A stretch of 64,000 nt of DNA from Streptomyces sp. TRM68367 (GTDB taxonomy: Bacteria; Actinomycetota; Actinomycetes; Streptomycetales; Streptomycetaceae), in the NCBI RefSeq assembly GCF_014495685.1, contig NZ_JACTVI010000014.1, forward strand, positions 61,628-125,627, in the 5' to 3' direction. Position numbers and translations under genes: made by a program. Under the pieces are notes generated by a model that worked only from the letters and a program-made list of their open reading frames with translations, did no database searches and was not told where the DNA came from. Below, piece after piece: positions 8,244-17,590 of the stretch (within the stretch, counting starts at the first letter, position 1; every line of letters starts with the position of its first letter).

Positions 8244-9821
8244 GTGTCATCGACCCCCGCTGCCACCGCCCCCGACACCGTCCTGGTCGTCGACTTCGGC
8301 GCGCAGTACGCCCAGCTCATCGCCCGTCGCGTCCGCGAGGCCCGGGTCTACAGCGAGATCGTGCCGAGCACCATGCCGGTCGCGGAGATGCTCGCCAGGA
8401 ACCCGGCGGCGATCATCCTCTCCGGCGGCCCCTCCTCGGTGTACGAGACCGGCGCCCCGACCGTCGACCGCGCCCTCTTCGAGGCCGGCGTCCCCGTCTT
8501 CGGCATGTGCTACGGCTTCCAGCTCATGGCCCAGAGCCTGGGCGGCACCGTGGACAACACCGGCGCCCGCGAGTACGGCCGTACGGATCTGCACGTCTCC
8601 AAGGCGTCCTCCACCCTCTTCGAGGGCACCCCGGCCGAGCAGGCCGTGTGGATGTCGCACGGCGACGCCTGCTCCGCCGCGCCCGCGGGCTTCACCGTCA
8701 CGGCCTCCACGGACGTCGTCCCGGTCGCCGCGTTCGAGGACGACGAGAAGAAGCTGTACGGCGTGCAGTACCACCCCGAGGTGATGCACTCCACGCACGG
8801 CCAGCAGGTGCTGGAGCACTTCCTTTACCGGGGCGCGGGGCTGTCGCCGAACTGGACCACCGGCAACGTCATCGATGAGCAGGTCGCCGCGATCCGCGCA
8901 CAGGTCGGCGACAGGCGCGCGATCTGCGGTCTGTCCGGCGGCGTGGACTCCGCCGTGGCCGCCGCCCTGGTCCAGAAGGCCATCGGCTCCCAGCTGACCT
9001 GCGTGTACGTCGACCACGGCCTGATGCGCAAGGGCGAGACCGAGCAGGTCGAGAAGGACTTCGTGGCCGCGACCGGCGTGCAGCTGAAGGTCGTGGACGC
9101 CAGCGAGCGGTTCCTCACCGCCCTCAAGGGGGTCTCGGACCCCGAGGAGAAGCGGAAGATCATCGGCCGGGAGTTCATCCGGGTCTTCGAGCAGGCCCAG
9201 GCCGAGATCATCGCGGACGAGGGCCCGGCGGTCGAGTTCCTGGTGCAGGGCACGCTCTACCCGGACGTGGTCGAGTCCGGCGGCGGCACCGGTGCCGCCA
9301 ACATCAAATCCCACCACAACGTGGGCGGCCTGCCGGAGGACCTCGAGTTCCAGCTGATCGAGCCGCTGCGCAAGCTCTTCAAGGACGAGGTCCGCATGGT
9401 CGGCCAGGAGCTCGGCCTGCCGGACGAGATCGTCCAGCGCCAGCCCTTCCCGGGGCCCGGCCTCGGCATCCGGATTGTCGGCGAGGTGACCAAGGAGCGG
9501 CTCGACCTGCTCCGCGAGGCCGACGCCATCGCCCGCGAGGAGCTGACGGCGGCCGGCCTCGACCGCGACATCTGGCAGTGCCCCGTGGTGCTGCTCGCGG
9601 ACGTCCACAGCGTCGGCGTCCAGGGCGACGGCCGCACCTACGGCCACCCGATCGTGCTGCGCCCGGTGTCGAGCGAGGACGCGATGACGGCCGACTGGTC
9701 GCGGCTGCCGTACGACGTTCTCGCCCGGATCTCCACCCGGATCACGAACGAGGTCGCCGACGTCAACCGGGTCGTCCTCGACGTGACGTCCAAGCCGCCG
9801 GGGACCATCGAGTGGGAGTGA
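8244..9821 (+). CDS. guaA: GMP synthase (glutamine-hydrolysing)
   Basis: A 525-aa enzyme that aminates XMP to GMP using glutamine and ATP, the last step of GMP synthesis. The N-terminal class I glutamine amidotransferase domain (about residues 10-205) has the nucleophile Cys89 in GMCYGFQ and the partner motif [11 protein letters not shown]. The ATP-pyrophosphatase domain has the PP-loop [15 protein letters not shown] near residue 231. The C-terminal dimerisation domain ends in the family-typical KPPGTIEWE. The GTG at 8244 follows GGAAGG and places the first strand ([12 protein letters not shown]) correctly; the frame upstream is not conserved-looking. Full length for the family. Transcribed divergently from chorismate mutase. 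Confidence 0.97.
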   Translation: MSSTPAATAPDTVLVVDFGAQYAQLIARRVREARVYSEIVPSTMPVAEMLARNPAAIILSGGPSSVYETGAPTVDRALFEAGVPVFGMCYGFQLMAQSLGGTVDNTGAREYGRTDLHVSKASSTLFEGTPAEQAVWMSHGDACSAAPAGFTVTASTDVVPVAAFEDDEKKLYGVQYHPEVMHSTHGQQVLEHFLYRGAGLSPNWTTGNVIDEQVAAIRAQVGDRRAICGLSGGVDSAVAAALVQKAIGSQLTCVYVDHGLMRKGETEQVEKDFVAATGVQLKVVDASERFLTALKGVSDPEEKRKIIGREFIRVFEQAQAEIIADEGPAVEFLVQGTLYPDVVESGGGTGAANIKSHHNVGGLPEDLEFQLIEPLRKLFKDEVRMVGQELGLPDEIVQRQPFPGPGLGIRIVGEVTKERLDLLREADAIAREELTAAGLDRDIWQCPVVLLADVHSVGVQGDGRTYGHPIVLRPVSSEDAMTADWSRLPYDVLARISTRITNEVADVNRVVLDVTSKPPGTIEWE

Positions 9822-9835
9822 GCCCGCTGTGATCC

Positions 9836-10150
9836 CTATGTGCGCTTGATCGTGCGCAGGGGCTCGCCGGGCTTCCAGACCTCGACGACGAGGTACTTCT
9901 CGTCCTCGACGTAGGTCCGGACGATCTCGGTCAGCTCGGTGCGGAACAGGTGGAACGGCTCCGGCGGTTCCACCTCCTGCGTGTACCGGGCTTTCGTCCC
10001 GGGATCCCCGACCTCGATCGCCCGCCCGCTGATCCGGACGTCGCCGCCGACCATGCCGGTGCCCTCGCCCGGGTTGGCCTGCAGCGCGAAGCGCGGGTCG
10101 CGGCGCAGGTCGAGGGCCTTGAGCGAGTCCGGCACCCCCGTACGCCTCAT
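9836..10150 (-). pseudogene. N-terminally truncated pyridoxamine-5'-phosphate-oxidase-like protein
   Basis: A 104-codon remnant of a PPOX split-barrel (F420/FMN-binding) protein. It retains SLKALDLRRDPRFALQANPG, the GGDVRISGRAIEV strand and the C-terminal YVEDEKYLVVEVWKPGEPLRTIKRT. Family members carry about 45 further residues at the N-terminus with the first barrel strands (the LATVRADGTPRVHPV type); here that part is absent and replaced by a more A+T-rich stretch (around 10151-10165) that codes for nothing recognisable. The only in-frame starts give a protein lacking part of the barrel, so I treat it as a deletion remnant. It lies between guaA (convergent) and a damaged class II aldolase gene (divergent). 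Confidence 0.65.
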
Positions 10151-10229
10151 CTTTACAAAACAGCCCTGCCCATTTCGGCTCACCGACGGTAACTTCCGCC
10201 CCGTACAGGAACCCAGTGCTGGAGGACCT

Positions 10230-11024
10230 ATGCACGGGCCCACGCCGCCCCTCCCGCTGCCCACCGACCAGTTGCGGTTCGCGATGCCGCCCATGCACGA
10301 GTCGGTCGAGGACGAACGCCGGCACCGCAAGGAACGGCTCGCGGGGGCGCTGCGGGTCTTCGGGCGGTACGGATTCGAGGACGGGGTCTCGGGGCACATC
10401 ACCGCGCGCGACCCCGAGTACAGCGACTGCTTCTGGGTCAATCCGTTCGGGATGCCCTTCAAGCATGTCACCGTGAGCGACCTCGTGCTCGCCAACGCCG
10501 ACGGCCAGGTCGTCGACGGCCGCTACCACGTCAACCAGGCGGCGTTCACCGTGCACGCCCAGGTGCACGCAGCCCGCCCCGATGCCGTCGCCGTCGCCCA
10601 CTGCCACTCCGTGCACGGCCGCGCCCTCGCCGCCCTCGGCGAGCTGCTGTAACCCATCACCCAGGAGAGCTGCGCCTTCTACGAGGACCACGCCCTGTAC
10701 GACGCCTACACCGGCGTCACCGTCGACGCGGAGGAGGGCCGGCGCATCGCGCGGGCACTCGGCTCCCACAAGGCGCTCGTGCTGCGCAACCACGGGCTGC
10801 TGACGGTGGGGGACTCGGTGGACGCGGCGGCCTGGTGGTTCCTGTCGATGGAGCGGTCCTGCCAGGTGCAGCTGACGGCGCGGGCGGCGGGGCGTCCGGT
10901 CCTGATCGACCACCGGGCGGCGGTGTCGACGCGCGAGCAGCTCGGCGGGGACCTCGTCGCGTGGATCAACTACCAGCCGCTGTGGCAGGACATCAGCCGG
11001 AGCGAGCCGGATCTGCTGAGCTGA
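10230..11024 (+). pseudogene. Class II aldolase/adducin family gene with an in-frame TAA
   Basis: Starts at ATG 10230 behind GGAGGA. The frame encodes a zinc-dependent class II aldolase: DGVSGHITARDPEYSDCFWVN, metal-ligand motif AHCHSVHGRALAALGE, then after the stop QESCAFYEDHALYD, LVLRNHGLLTVGD (third His ligand) and a C-terminal helical part ending SRSEPDLLS. A TAA at 10650-10652 interrupts the frame between GELL and PITQ while both sides stay in the same frame and family. A single substitution in a CAA, GAA or AAA codon would explain it. TAA is the rarest stop in such genomes, which fits a chance mutation. Either an inactive gene or a base-call error; the uninterrupted product would be 264 aa. 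Confidence 0.75.
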
Positions 11025-11042
11025 GCCTGTCGGCGGGCGGTG

Positions 11043-11393
11043 TCAGAAACCCCGTAGGACGGCTGCCTTCGTCATCGCGAACTCCTCGTCCGTGAGCACC
11101 CCCGACCGGTGCAGCTCGCCCAACTCGCGCAGGCGCGCAACAGTACGTCGTGATGGTCGGCGGGGGGCGGCACCGCGGCGGCCCGCTGCGGGCGGTCGGC
11201 GTACTCGCCGGGCTCGAGGCCGTCCGCGCTTGCGTTCGGGTTCGAAGACGACACCGGAGACGGCCTCCAGTGGCACGGCGATCTCCCCATACGTCTGCCG
11301 GAACAGCGGTACGGTGCGGTGCAGGCCCGGCGTGATCCGGACCGTGCTGCCGTCGAAGGCCCAGGTCCCGTCGCGCTGGATGATCTCGGCCAT
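11043..11393 (-). pseudogene. Collapsed DUF4429/SHOCT-domain gene
   Basis: The intact frame is 116 aa. Its first about 55 residues match the N-terminus of DUF4429 proteins (MAEIIQRDGTWAFDG..., EIAVPLEAVSGVVFEPERK). Its last about 30 are a SHOCT-type helical hairpin (LRELGELHRSGVLTDEEFAMTKAAV). Family members are usually about 280 aa; the middle is missing here. The linker before SHOCT is readable only in another frame (PPADHHDVLLR), so there is both a large internal deletion and a compensating pair of frame changes. The joint product may still be translated but lacks most of the domain. Ends convergently with the damaged aldolase gene. Confidence 0.6.
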
Positions 11394-11588
11394 AAGGGAA
11401 TTCTCGCAGCCAGGTCAACACGGCGATCCGGAGTTCACCCGCACGGCAGCGGTACGGACCCGACCTGCTGGATTCCGGGCGCGTGGCGTAGGGCACAATT
11501 CGCTTTCGTCACACGGGAGTTGTACGGCGGCGGTGCCGTGTGTCGCGGGCCGCCGGTGGTTCGGTCGTGCGGAAGGCGGGCGTCGGGC

Positions 11589-12887
11589 GTGGCGGTGCAG
11601 GAGGCGAGGCAGGGCGGCGCGGGTGCGCATGACTCCGTGCGGGCAGGCGTGCACGGGGGTGGCTGCACCTGCGGGGACTGTCCGCACGGGGCGCGGGCGG
11701 GGCACCGGCGGGCGGTCGCCGCGTTTCTGCTCCAGCGGGACGAGTTCGCGGCCGGGCAGGGGCTGCCGGCCGCGGTGGCGCACTCCGCGTCGGCCTCCCG
11801 GCAGTGGGTCTCGGAGGAGCTGACCCAGTCCGCGGAACTCGTCGCCGAGCGCGGCCGGGCCGAGGGGGAGGCGTGGCTGGCCGGGCTGTGGCGGTGGACG
11901 GCGTGCGTGGCGTGGGCGACCGTGGTGGTGCTGTTGCTCGTGCAGGCGCTCACCGCGGTCGGTGCCGGATGGACGGCGGGGCGGACCGCCGGGCTGGTGG
12001 CCGCGGTGGTGGTCGCCGGTGCGCTGACCGTGGCGTCGTGGTTCCACCGGGCGCGGGGCGGGGTGCTCGCGCCGGTGATCGGTGAGGACAACCGGCTGTC
12101 CACGTCGCGGACGGTGGCGGCGGTGTGGGTGCTGTTCGTCGCGTACGCGGTGCTCGTGCTGGTGGGGCGGCTGGCGGCGGCCTCTCGGCACGGGGAGCGC
12201 GACGCGCTGATCGCCGGTCTTGAGCTGGCTCGGGGGGCCGGTGTCGTGACCGTGCTCGCGGTGGTGTGCGGGATCGCTGTGCTGGTGCGGCGGGTGGTGG
12301 GGCTGCGGGTGCTGTCCCAGCGGCTGCAGAAGGTACGGGCGGAGCGGCCTCGGGCGGCCGATCTGCTGACCGACGACTCGGGGCGGGGGACGTTCGCGGA
12401 TATTCAGTATGTCGTGATCAGTGCGGTCGCTCTGGCGTTCGCGGCGGTGCGGTTGGCCCGGCGGACGGATCAGCTGCCGGATCTGCCGTGGGGGCTGGCG
12501 GTGGTGGTGCTGGTGTCGGCGGCGACGTATCTCGCCGGCAAGTACGCGGAGGGCGGGCGGCCGGTGATCCTGTCCGTGGTGCGGGCGCGGGAGGCCGGTG
12601 ACCTGGACGCGCCGATCCGCACCGGCGACGACATCGAGATCCGGGGTGCCGGGTTCGTGCCGCCGGGTGCGCATCGCGCCGACCGGCTCTCGCGGATGGT
12701 CGTCCGCGTCGGGCCGGTGCACGTTCACGTGCCGCTCGTTCCGGTGACCGGCGGTTTCAGCAACCCGACGGACACGGTGCTGACGGTGCCGGTGCCGGCG
12801 GATGTGGAGCCGGGGCGGGTGGAGGTGCAGGTGGTGACGGCGGCGGGGGTCGAGACGAACCGGTATGCGATCGATGTGACGGAGTGA
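11589..12887 (+). CDS. Multi-pass membrane protein with C-terminal beta-sandwich-like domain
   Basis: A 432-aa protein of unknown function. The N-terminal cytoplasmic part (about 100 residues) has a Cys cluster GCTCGDCPHG at residues 25-34 that could bind metal. Five or so hydrophobic segments follow between residues 103 and 330, with basic loops. The C-terminal about 100 residues (GDDIEIRGAGFVPPGA... RVEVQVVTAAGVETNRYAIDVTE) resemble an IPT/TIG-like immunoglobulin fold, unusual at the end of a polytopic membrane protein. The frame is open from 11319; GTG 11589 is the best in-frame start before the Cys cluster, with GGAAGG 12 bp upstream. No operon partner. Confidence 0.65.
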   Translation: MAVQEARQGGAGAHDSVRAGVHGGGCTCGDCPHGARAGHRRAVAAFLLQRDEFAAGQGLPAAVAHSASASRQWVSEELTQSAELVAERGRAEGEAWLAGLWRWTACVAWATVVVLLLVQALTAVGAGWTAGRTAGLVAAVVVAGALTVASWFHRARGGVLAPVIGEDNRLSTSRTVAAVWVLFVAYAVLVLVGRLAAASRHGERDALIAGLELARGAGVVTVLAVVCGIAVLVRRVVGLRVLSQRLQKVRAERPRAADLLTDDSGRGTFADIQYVVISAVALAFAAVRLARRTDQLPDLPWGLAVVVLVSAATYLAGKYAEGGRPVILSVVRAREAGDLDAPIRTGDDIEIRGAGFVPPGAHRADRLSRMVVRVGPVHVHVPLVPVTGGFSNPTDTVLTVPVPADVEPGRVEVQVVTAAGVETNRYAIDVTE

Positions 12888-13250
12888 CGGTCCGGTTCTC
12901 CGGGTTGCTCGAGTTGTTCGGGTTCTCGGGGTTCTCGGGGTTCTCAGGGTTCTCCGGGTTTTCGTCCGCGGGTTGTGTTGTATGCCTGCGGCGGCCTGTG
13001 CGGGTGGGGTGGGGGTGCGCGTAGCGCCTGCGGTGGGGTTGTGGGTCGGGGCCGCGCCGGGGGGTGTTCGTCCTCGGTCCGGCGATGTGGTCGGCTCTCG
13101 GCTACGGGGGGTGGTCGTGTGTTGCCGCCGGCCGCTGCGGGCGGACACCCCCGACACGTCCCCTTCCCGCCGCCGGCGACCGGGGGTGCGTGGGGGTGCG
13201 CCTGCGGAACTGAGACGTCGGCCGTGAAGTCGGCGATGGTGCTTTCTCTG
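12888..13250. other. Intergenic region with short tandem repeats
   Basis: Holds five to six degenerate copies of a 9-bp unit GGGTTCTCG/C at 12905-12962 directly after the membrane-protein gene. The rest (12963-13250) is G-rich and shows no gene. It borders the 3' end of the decayed recombinase fragments and may include the lost edge of that element. Confidence 0.5.
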
Positions 13251-13885
13251 TCAAGTTCTGCGTGTTGCTGATCTGGTGTTCGCCCTTGTGTCATCGGGTG
13301 GTACGGGTGCACCGCGTTCCACGAGCTGATCCAGATAGGTCCTCAACCACCCCATGGACTCCCATGTGCCGACGGTCTGTTCGGCTTGCTCGGTCAGGCG
13401 TTGCATCTCCGTCCAGTCGGACACGATGTCGTCGGCGAAGTCGTCGACCACTCGCAGCGCCCAGATCAGCAACGGCCCCATGGTGGCCGGATCGATCGGC
13501 TCGCGGCTGTTCTCCCCGGGGCCAGGCGTGGCAGGGGGAGGTAGTCGTCGACGCCGTACCGGTGTCAGAGGCATCACCAGGCCGGCCGGGTGGGCGCTCG
13601 CGGCGTCGAACGCCCACAGGCAGGTCACCGCAACGCCGTATTGATCATCATCCAGGCCGCCAGACGCATCTCTTCCTGGAAGGCGTCCGGGAACTTCGAC
13701 CAGTCCACGCCGACCCGCGACGCACTGAGGTTGGCGATCAACGGTGCAAGGGACCAGACGTCGTCGCCGTAGATCGAGATCGAGATCGAGATCGGGACGG
13801 GGCCGGGCGCGAGGATCAGAGACGGCGCGATGACCGGGGTCCTCCATCCGGGCAGGGCCGGCAGTTCGGAGGGCAGAGCGGTCAC
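13251..13885 (-). pseudogene. Decayed second gene of a site-specific recombinase pair (N-terminal part)
   Basis: Begins with GTG 13885, which overlaps the stop of the upstream fragment by GTGA. The first frame (86 codons, PSELPALPGWRTPVIAPS... ISISISIYGDDVW... to TGA 13625) passes into a second frame that continues coherently with CLWAFDAASAHP, MGPLLIWALRVVDDFADDIVSDW and GWLRTYLDQLVERG, then ends at 13251. The WALRVVDDFADDI type of segment is, from memory, typical of the N-terminal half of large streptomycete integrase/transposase proteins. A full protein would be several hundred residues longer, so the gene is both frameshifted near 13640 and truncated at its 3' end. The SISISI run is coded by a GATCTC-like hexamer repeat. 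Confidence 0.55.
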
Positions 13886-15050
13886 AAGTCGTAGTCCCCG
13901 TGGAAGTTGATCGATGACATCGCGGTCGGTGTCGGTGACCGCGGCGAGCGCGGCATCCCAGAACCGGCTCCCCGACCCGGTCGCGTAGATCAGTGAGCCG
14001 GGCGTGGGCATCTGCCCAGTCCGCGTCCCACACGGCCGGTTCCACGGTGCCGCGCAGGTTGCCCAGCGCCTGGTGCAGGTGCGCCAGACGAGGGTGATGG
14101 GCGGGCGTGACCCGCGCGTTCGGGCAGGCCGTGCACAGCAGGAACGAGGCGACGCAGGTCTGGCCTGGCGGGCCGAATGGGCTGTGCTCGTAGTCGGCGC
14201 AGCCCGCCGTCGCCGTCTCCCGCTCCCCTGCCCCGGACTCCTCGGTCAGGCGGCGGCGAACACAGTGCGGTGAGCAGCCGCCACCGCGTCCAGGGCCCCG
14301 TCGGCGATCACCGGCACGGCCGCCTGCTGGACTTGCGGCTCCGGGAGCACGTAGACGCTGTCGTGCGTGTCCCTGGGTGTTCTGCCCAGGCTCGCGCCGG
14401 TACAGCACGTTCACGGTCTTGCGGATGCGCTTCAGCGGAGAACCGCGCAGCACGACCGACCGCGCCCAGTCGCGACCGGAGCGTTCGTCCACGCCGAATC
14501 CGAACGGGCCGACCCGGACAGCTTTGAGGTAGGCCTGTTGCTCGTGCTCGGTGGTCTGGTGCCAGACCAGCAGCCGGTCGGAGTCCGCACCGAGCAGCGC
14601 CAACGTGGCCCGGGCATGTGAAGTCGCCTGCAGAGCCTCGCTGATGATCCGCCCGGAGGAGTCGGCGCCGGAATAAGCGGCCACGGTGACCTGCACGGCG
14701 TCGTTTCTCCAGCCCTAGCCGGTAGACCGGCGTCCCCGCTTCCGCCGTGCCGGGCAGCGTCTCCGGCACGGGCATCTCGGAGATCGTGGTGGAGTTCAGC
14801 ACGTGCTCCGAGGCGATGAGCACAGCCAGCGCGGCCGTTTCCTTGCGGCTGAGGAAGAGCCGCTTCCCGGGCCAGCCGCGTGAACACCCCTGCGAGCTCC
14901 TGCTCCGATACCGGTCCGCCAGTGAGCACGAAGTCGGCCAGCAGCGACAGCAGTTGCAGATCCAACCTCGGCGAGGCAGCCGAGTACATGTTCGACCACA
15001 CGATCTTCCAGGACAACCTGGTGTTCGTGGACTTCTGTGAAACCTCGCCG
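13882..15050 (-). pseudogene. Decayed first gene of the recombinase pair (tyrosine-integrase-like, several frameshifts)
   Basis: No single frame is intact, but consecutive pieces in all three frames read as one protein. In order they are: a helical N-terminal stretch (about 15046-14840); EHVLNSTTISEMPVPETLPGT; LLVWHQTTEHEQQAYLKAVRVG with SPLKRIRKTVNVLYRREPGQNTQ and DTHDSVYVLPEP; then a Cys-rich C-terminus CADYEHSPFGPPGQTC...SFLLCTACPNARV...HHPRLAHLHQAL; and a terminal HGDYDL before TGA 13884. The REPxQNTxDTHDSVYVL segment and the C-terminal Cys cluster are what I remember from large streptomycete integrases encoded in multi-gene recombinase operons. Frame changes fall near 14835, 14700, 14375, 14260, 13960 and 13900. 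It is clearly dead. No element ends or target duplications could be identified. Confidence 0.55.
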
Positions 15051-15266
15051 GCCCGCTGCTGCTGGTGGCGGCGGTTCTCGCGGTGCGCGGCCGGGCGCCG
15101 TACTCCCTCCTCGAGACCGTGGCCGGCTGACAGCGCGAGCAGAGCTTCGTGACTGCCGGCGAATCGACAGGAAAAAACCCGTCCGCGCAGGGTTGAGCGG
15201 GGCTTCATTGCCGTACGTATGGTCTGTTGAGGGGGTCTGGGTACGGGCGAGAGGCGGCTGGTAGTG

Positions 15267-15791
15267 ATGACTCACAGTATGCGGAGCGACACGCACGTCC
15301 CCCATCTCGATGGCGGTCGGGACTGGAAGGACATCAGATTCGCCCTCCTTCCACTCCGGGTGTTCCTCGGCGTCACCTTCATCTACGCGGGGCTGGACAA
15401 GCTCACCGACAGCGCCTTCATGAAGGACTCCGGTGCCGGCTCGATCGGCGACATGATGCGCAGCGTCCGCGACTCCTCGGCCATCCCCGCCCTGGTCGAC
15501 CTTTCCCTGAAGAATCCCGTCGGCTTCGGCTATGCCATCGCCTTCGGCGAACTCGCCGTCGGCATCGGCACCCTCATCGGCCTGCTCGCCCGCCTGGCCG
15601 CACTCGGCGGCGCGCTGATCTCGCTCAGCCTCTGGCTGACCGTGAGCTGGGCCGCCGACCCGTACTACTACGGCAATGACCTCCCCTACCTGATGGCCTG
15701 GATTCCGCTGGTCCTCGCAGGCGCACCCCTGCTCTCCCTGGACGCCGCCCTACGGTCACGTCGCAGGCAACGGCGCGGGGGCTACCGGTAA
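15267..15791 (+). CDS. DoxX-family membrane protein
   Basis: A 174-aa protein with the DoxX/TQO small-subunit fold. Hydrophilic N-terminus, then TM1 (LPLRVFLGVTFIYAGLDKL, with the family's G-x-x-F-x-x-G-x-x-K signature), TM2 (FGYAIAFGELAVGIGTLIGL), TM3 (GGALISLSLWLTVSW), TM4 (MAWIPLVLAGAPLLSL), and a basic C-terminus. Family members are linked to quinone, thiosulfate or redox-detoxification complexes; the partner here is unknown. ATG 15267 follows GAGGCGG; a GTG directly before it (15264) is an equal alternative. It sits just outside the decayed recombinase region. Confidence 0.8.
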   Translation: MTHSMRSDTHVPHLDGGRDWKDIRFALLPLRVFLGVTFIYAGLDKLTDSAFMKDSGAGSIGDMMRSVRDSSAIPALVDLSLKNPVGFGYAIAFGELAVGIGTLIGLLARLAALGGALISLSLWLTVSWAADPYYYGNDLPYLMAWIPLVLAGAPLLSLDAALRSRRRQRRGGYR

Positions 15792-15794
15792 GCC

Positions 15795-16043
15795 TCAGGG
15801 GGCTGTCGCTTCCTGGCCGGGACCGTCGTCGGTGGCCGTACGGCGCGCGCCACGGCGTCGGCGTATGCCCAGGTCCAGGAGGCCGACCGCGCCCGCCAGG
15901 CACAGGCCGACCACGACGAGGGGTATCACCGCGAACCACGGCGTCTCCCAGGTGCCGCCCGCGTCCCCGGCGTAGATCACGCCCGCGAGGGTGAGGAAGG
16001 CACCGGCGACCAGCCTTCCGGGCCTGAACTCATGACGCAGCAC
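15795..16043 (-). CDS. Small two-TM membrane protein coupled to the PspC gene
   Basis: An 82-aa protein with two hydrophobic helices (about residues 11-26 and 34-56) and a basic, then acidic, C-terminal tail. It starts with GTG 16043, 14 bp inside the end of the upstream PspC-domain gene, so its translation is probably coupled to that gene. No domain recognised; its position suggests an accessory to the PspC protein. Confidence 0.65.
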   Translation of the reverse strand: MLRHEFRPGRLVAGAFLTLAGVIYAGDAGGTWETPWFAVIPLVVVGLCLAGAVGLLDLGIRRRRGARRTATDDGPGQEATAP

Positions 16044-17445
16044 GGCTCACCTCCGCCTGACCCACGCCGACCTGGAGGTCCAGGTCGAGTGTGCCGCTCT
16101 TCTCGACGCCCGCGGCCGGAGCCAGGGTCATCTCCTTGTGCTTGCCCGGTGCCACGTCCACGTCCTTCTCGTGGTCGCCGGGCAGCTGGATGTCGCCCAC
16201 GCCCACGTCGATGCTCACCCGCACGGTCACGTCCCGGGGCACGATCACCTCTATCCGTCCCATGCCGACGTCGGCCCGCGTGGTCACCGTCTGCCCCTCG
16301 GCGACCTTCAGCCGGGTCAGGTCCAGGGTGCCGACGCCGGTACCCACGTCGTAGTCGGGCCGGACGTCCGCCACCGCGGCCGGACGCCAGGTCGTGTCCG
16401 TCCAGTGCGTGCCGATGTCCTTGGGCAGCGCTGCCGCACAGGCCAGCAGTCCCGCCGTGACGACCGCGAGGAAGATGGATCCCGCCCCCGTGCGGCCGAG
16501 GAACGCGCTGACCGCTATGCCGAGGCCGAGGACGGCCAGCGCGCAGGCCAGACCGGTCTGCAGGCTGGTGCCCAGCGGGTGCTCCTCCCATGTCAGGCCC
16601 GTGCCGAGGCCGCCCGCGGCCAGCGCGAGCAGGAACACCCAGCCGCCGATCCAGCGGGGCCCGCGGGGCTTCGGGGGCTGGGGACGCGCGGCCCGTACGT
16701 CCTCGTGGCCGGTGCCGAGGCTGATGTTGACCGCCGCCGCGATGTCCCGGCCGCGGGAGTCCCGCGGCCCCCACAGATAGCCGGTGCCGCCGTAGTGCGT
16801 GCCGTCCTTGACTATGGGGTCGCGCCACCAGGAGGGGGAGGAGGCGGGCACCGGCGGCGCCTGGGCCTCCGGCGGGGCGTCGGCGACGGCCTGGGCGGCG
16901 AGCGGGTCGGGGCCGGGGGCGCCGCGCTGCCGCGACCAGTACCCGGCGCCGGCCAGGAGCAGGGACAGCACGACCGCGAAGGTCAGCACGCCGCCGTTGT
17001 TCATCAGCGTCAGGAACACCCCGCAGCCGACCAGCGCGAACAGCACGGCCGTCAGCGCCTGGCCGTCGACCCGGCCGGTCAGCAGCTTGCGCACCTCGTT
17101 CTCGTCGTCGTCGAACGGGACGAGGAGCCAGGCGAAGCCATAGAAAAGGAGGCCGATGCCGCCGGTCGCGGAGAGCACGGCGAGCGTGATCCGGAAGATC
17201 ACCGGATCCATGTCGCACTGCCGCCCCAGACCGGCGCACACCCCGGCGAGCACCTTGTGCCGCCGGTCCCGCCGGAACTTGTGGGGAGGCTCGGGCACGC
17301 CCGGCTGCTCCGCCTCGACGGCGGTCGCCTTTCCCGCGGCGTCCGGAGCCGCGGCGGGCGCGGCATCCTGCGGCCCGGCGCCCGCGGCGGGGCGCGGGCC
17401 GGAGCCGGGTCCCGGACCCGTCGCGGCGTGCTCGTGATCTGTCAT
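16030..17445 (-). CDS. PspC-domain membrane protein with C-terminal adhesin-like beta domain
   Basis: A 471-aa protein. After a Pro/Ala/Gly-rich N-terminus, residues about 50-115 form a PspC domain (KFRRDRRHKVLAGVCAGLGRQCDMDPVIFRITLAVLS, one TM ending in LLVPFDDDE). Several further TM segments follow (two before residue 175, four between about 255 and 345). The extracellular C-terminal about 110 residues (YDVGTGVGTLDLTRLKVAEG... GRIEVIVPRDVTV... VGVGDIQLPGD) look like the beta-helical DUF2154/LiaF-type domain. LiaF-like proteins restrain neighbouring histidine kinases, and a divergent PspC-type kinase lies next door, so it is probably the regulatory partner of that kinase. ATG 17445 starts the only coding-like part of a longer open frame. 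Confidence 0.8.
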   Translation of the reverse strand: MTDHEHAATGPGPGSGPRPAAGAGPQDAAPAAAPDAAGKATAVEAEQPGVPEPPHKFRRDRRHKVLAGVCAGLGRQCDMDPVIFRITLAVLSATGGIGLLFYGFAWLLVPFDDDENEVRKLLTGRVDGQALTAVLFALVGCGVFLTLMNNGGVLTFAVVLSLLLAGAGYWSRQRGAPGPDPLAAQAVADAPPEAQAPPVPASSPSWWRDPIVKDGTHYGGTGYLWGPRDSRGRDIAAAVNISLGTGHEDVRAARPQPPKPRGPRWIGGWVFLLALAAGGLGTGLTWEEHPLGTSLQTGLACALAVLGLGIAVSAFLGRTGAGSIFLAVVTAGLLACAAALPKDIGTHWTDTTWRPAAVADVRPDYDVGTGVGTLDLTRLKVAEGQTVTTRADVGMGRIEVIVPRDVTVRVSIDVGVGDIQLPGDHEKDVDVAPGKHKEMTLAPAAGVEKSGTLDLDLQVGVGQAEVSRAAS

Positions 17446-17500
17446 GTGTCCATGGTGACGGGCGCGGCGGCGTCGCGGCAGTCGGTACGACCCTGGCCGG

Positions 17501-17590
17501 ACCCTGATATCGCCCCTGAGCCGGGACCGGGGAACCGTTCGACGGATCCGGCCGCCGAAGATCAGGGGAGTCTCGGGGGACAACCCTGAT
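17501..17590. promoter_or_regulatory. Divergent control region with repeated CCCTGAT motifs
   Basis: Between the divergent PspC gene and histidine kinase gene, ACCCTGAT occurs at 17501-17508 and 17583-17590 and its complement ATCAGGG at 17561-17567; the last two form an inverted repeat with a 15-16 nt spacer. A possible binding site for the locus's own response regulator. Confidence 0.3.

Noticed and set aside
8247..10913. 888-aa minus-strand frame spanning guaA and the aldolase gene
   Set aside because: Crosses several genes on the other strand and reads as low-complexity antisense translation.
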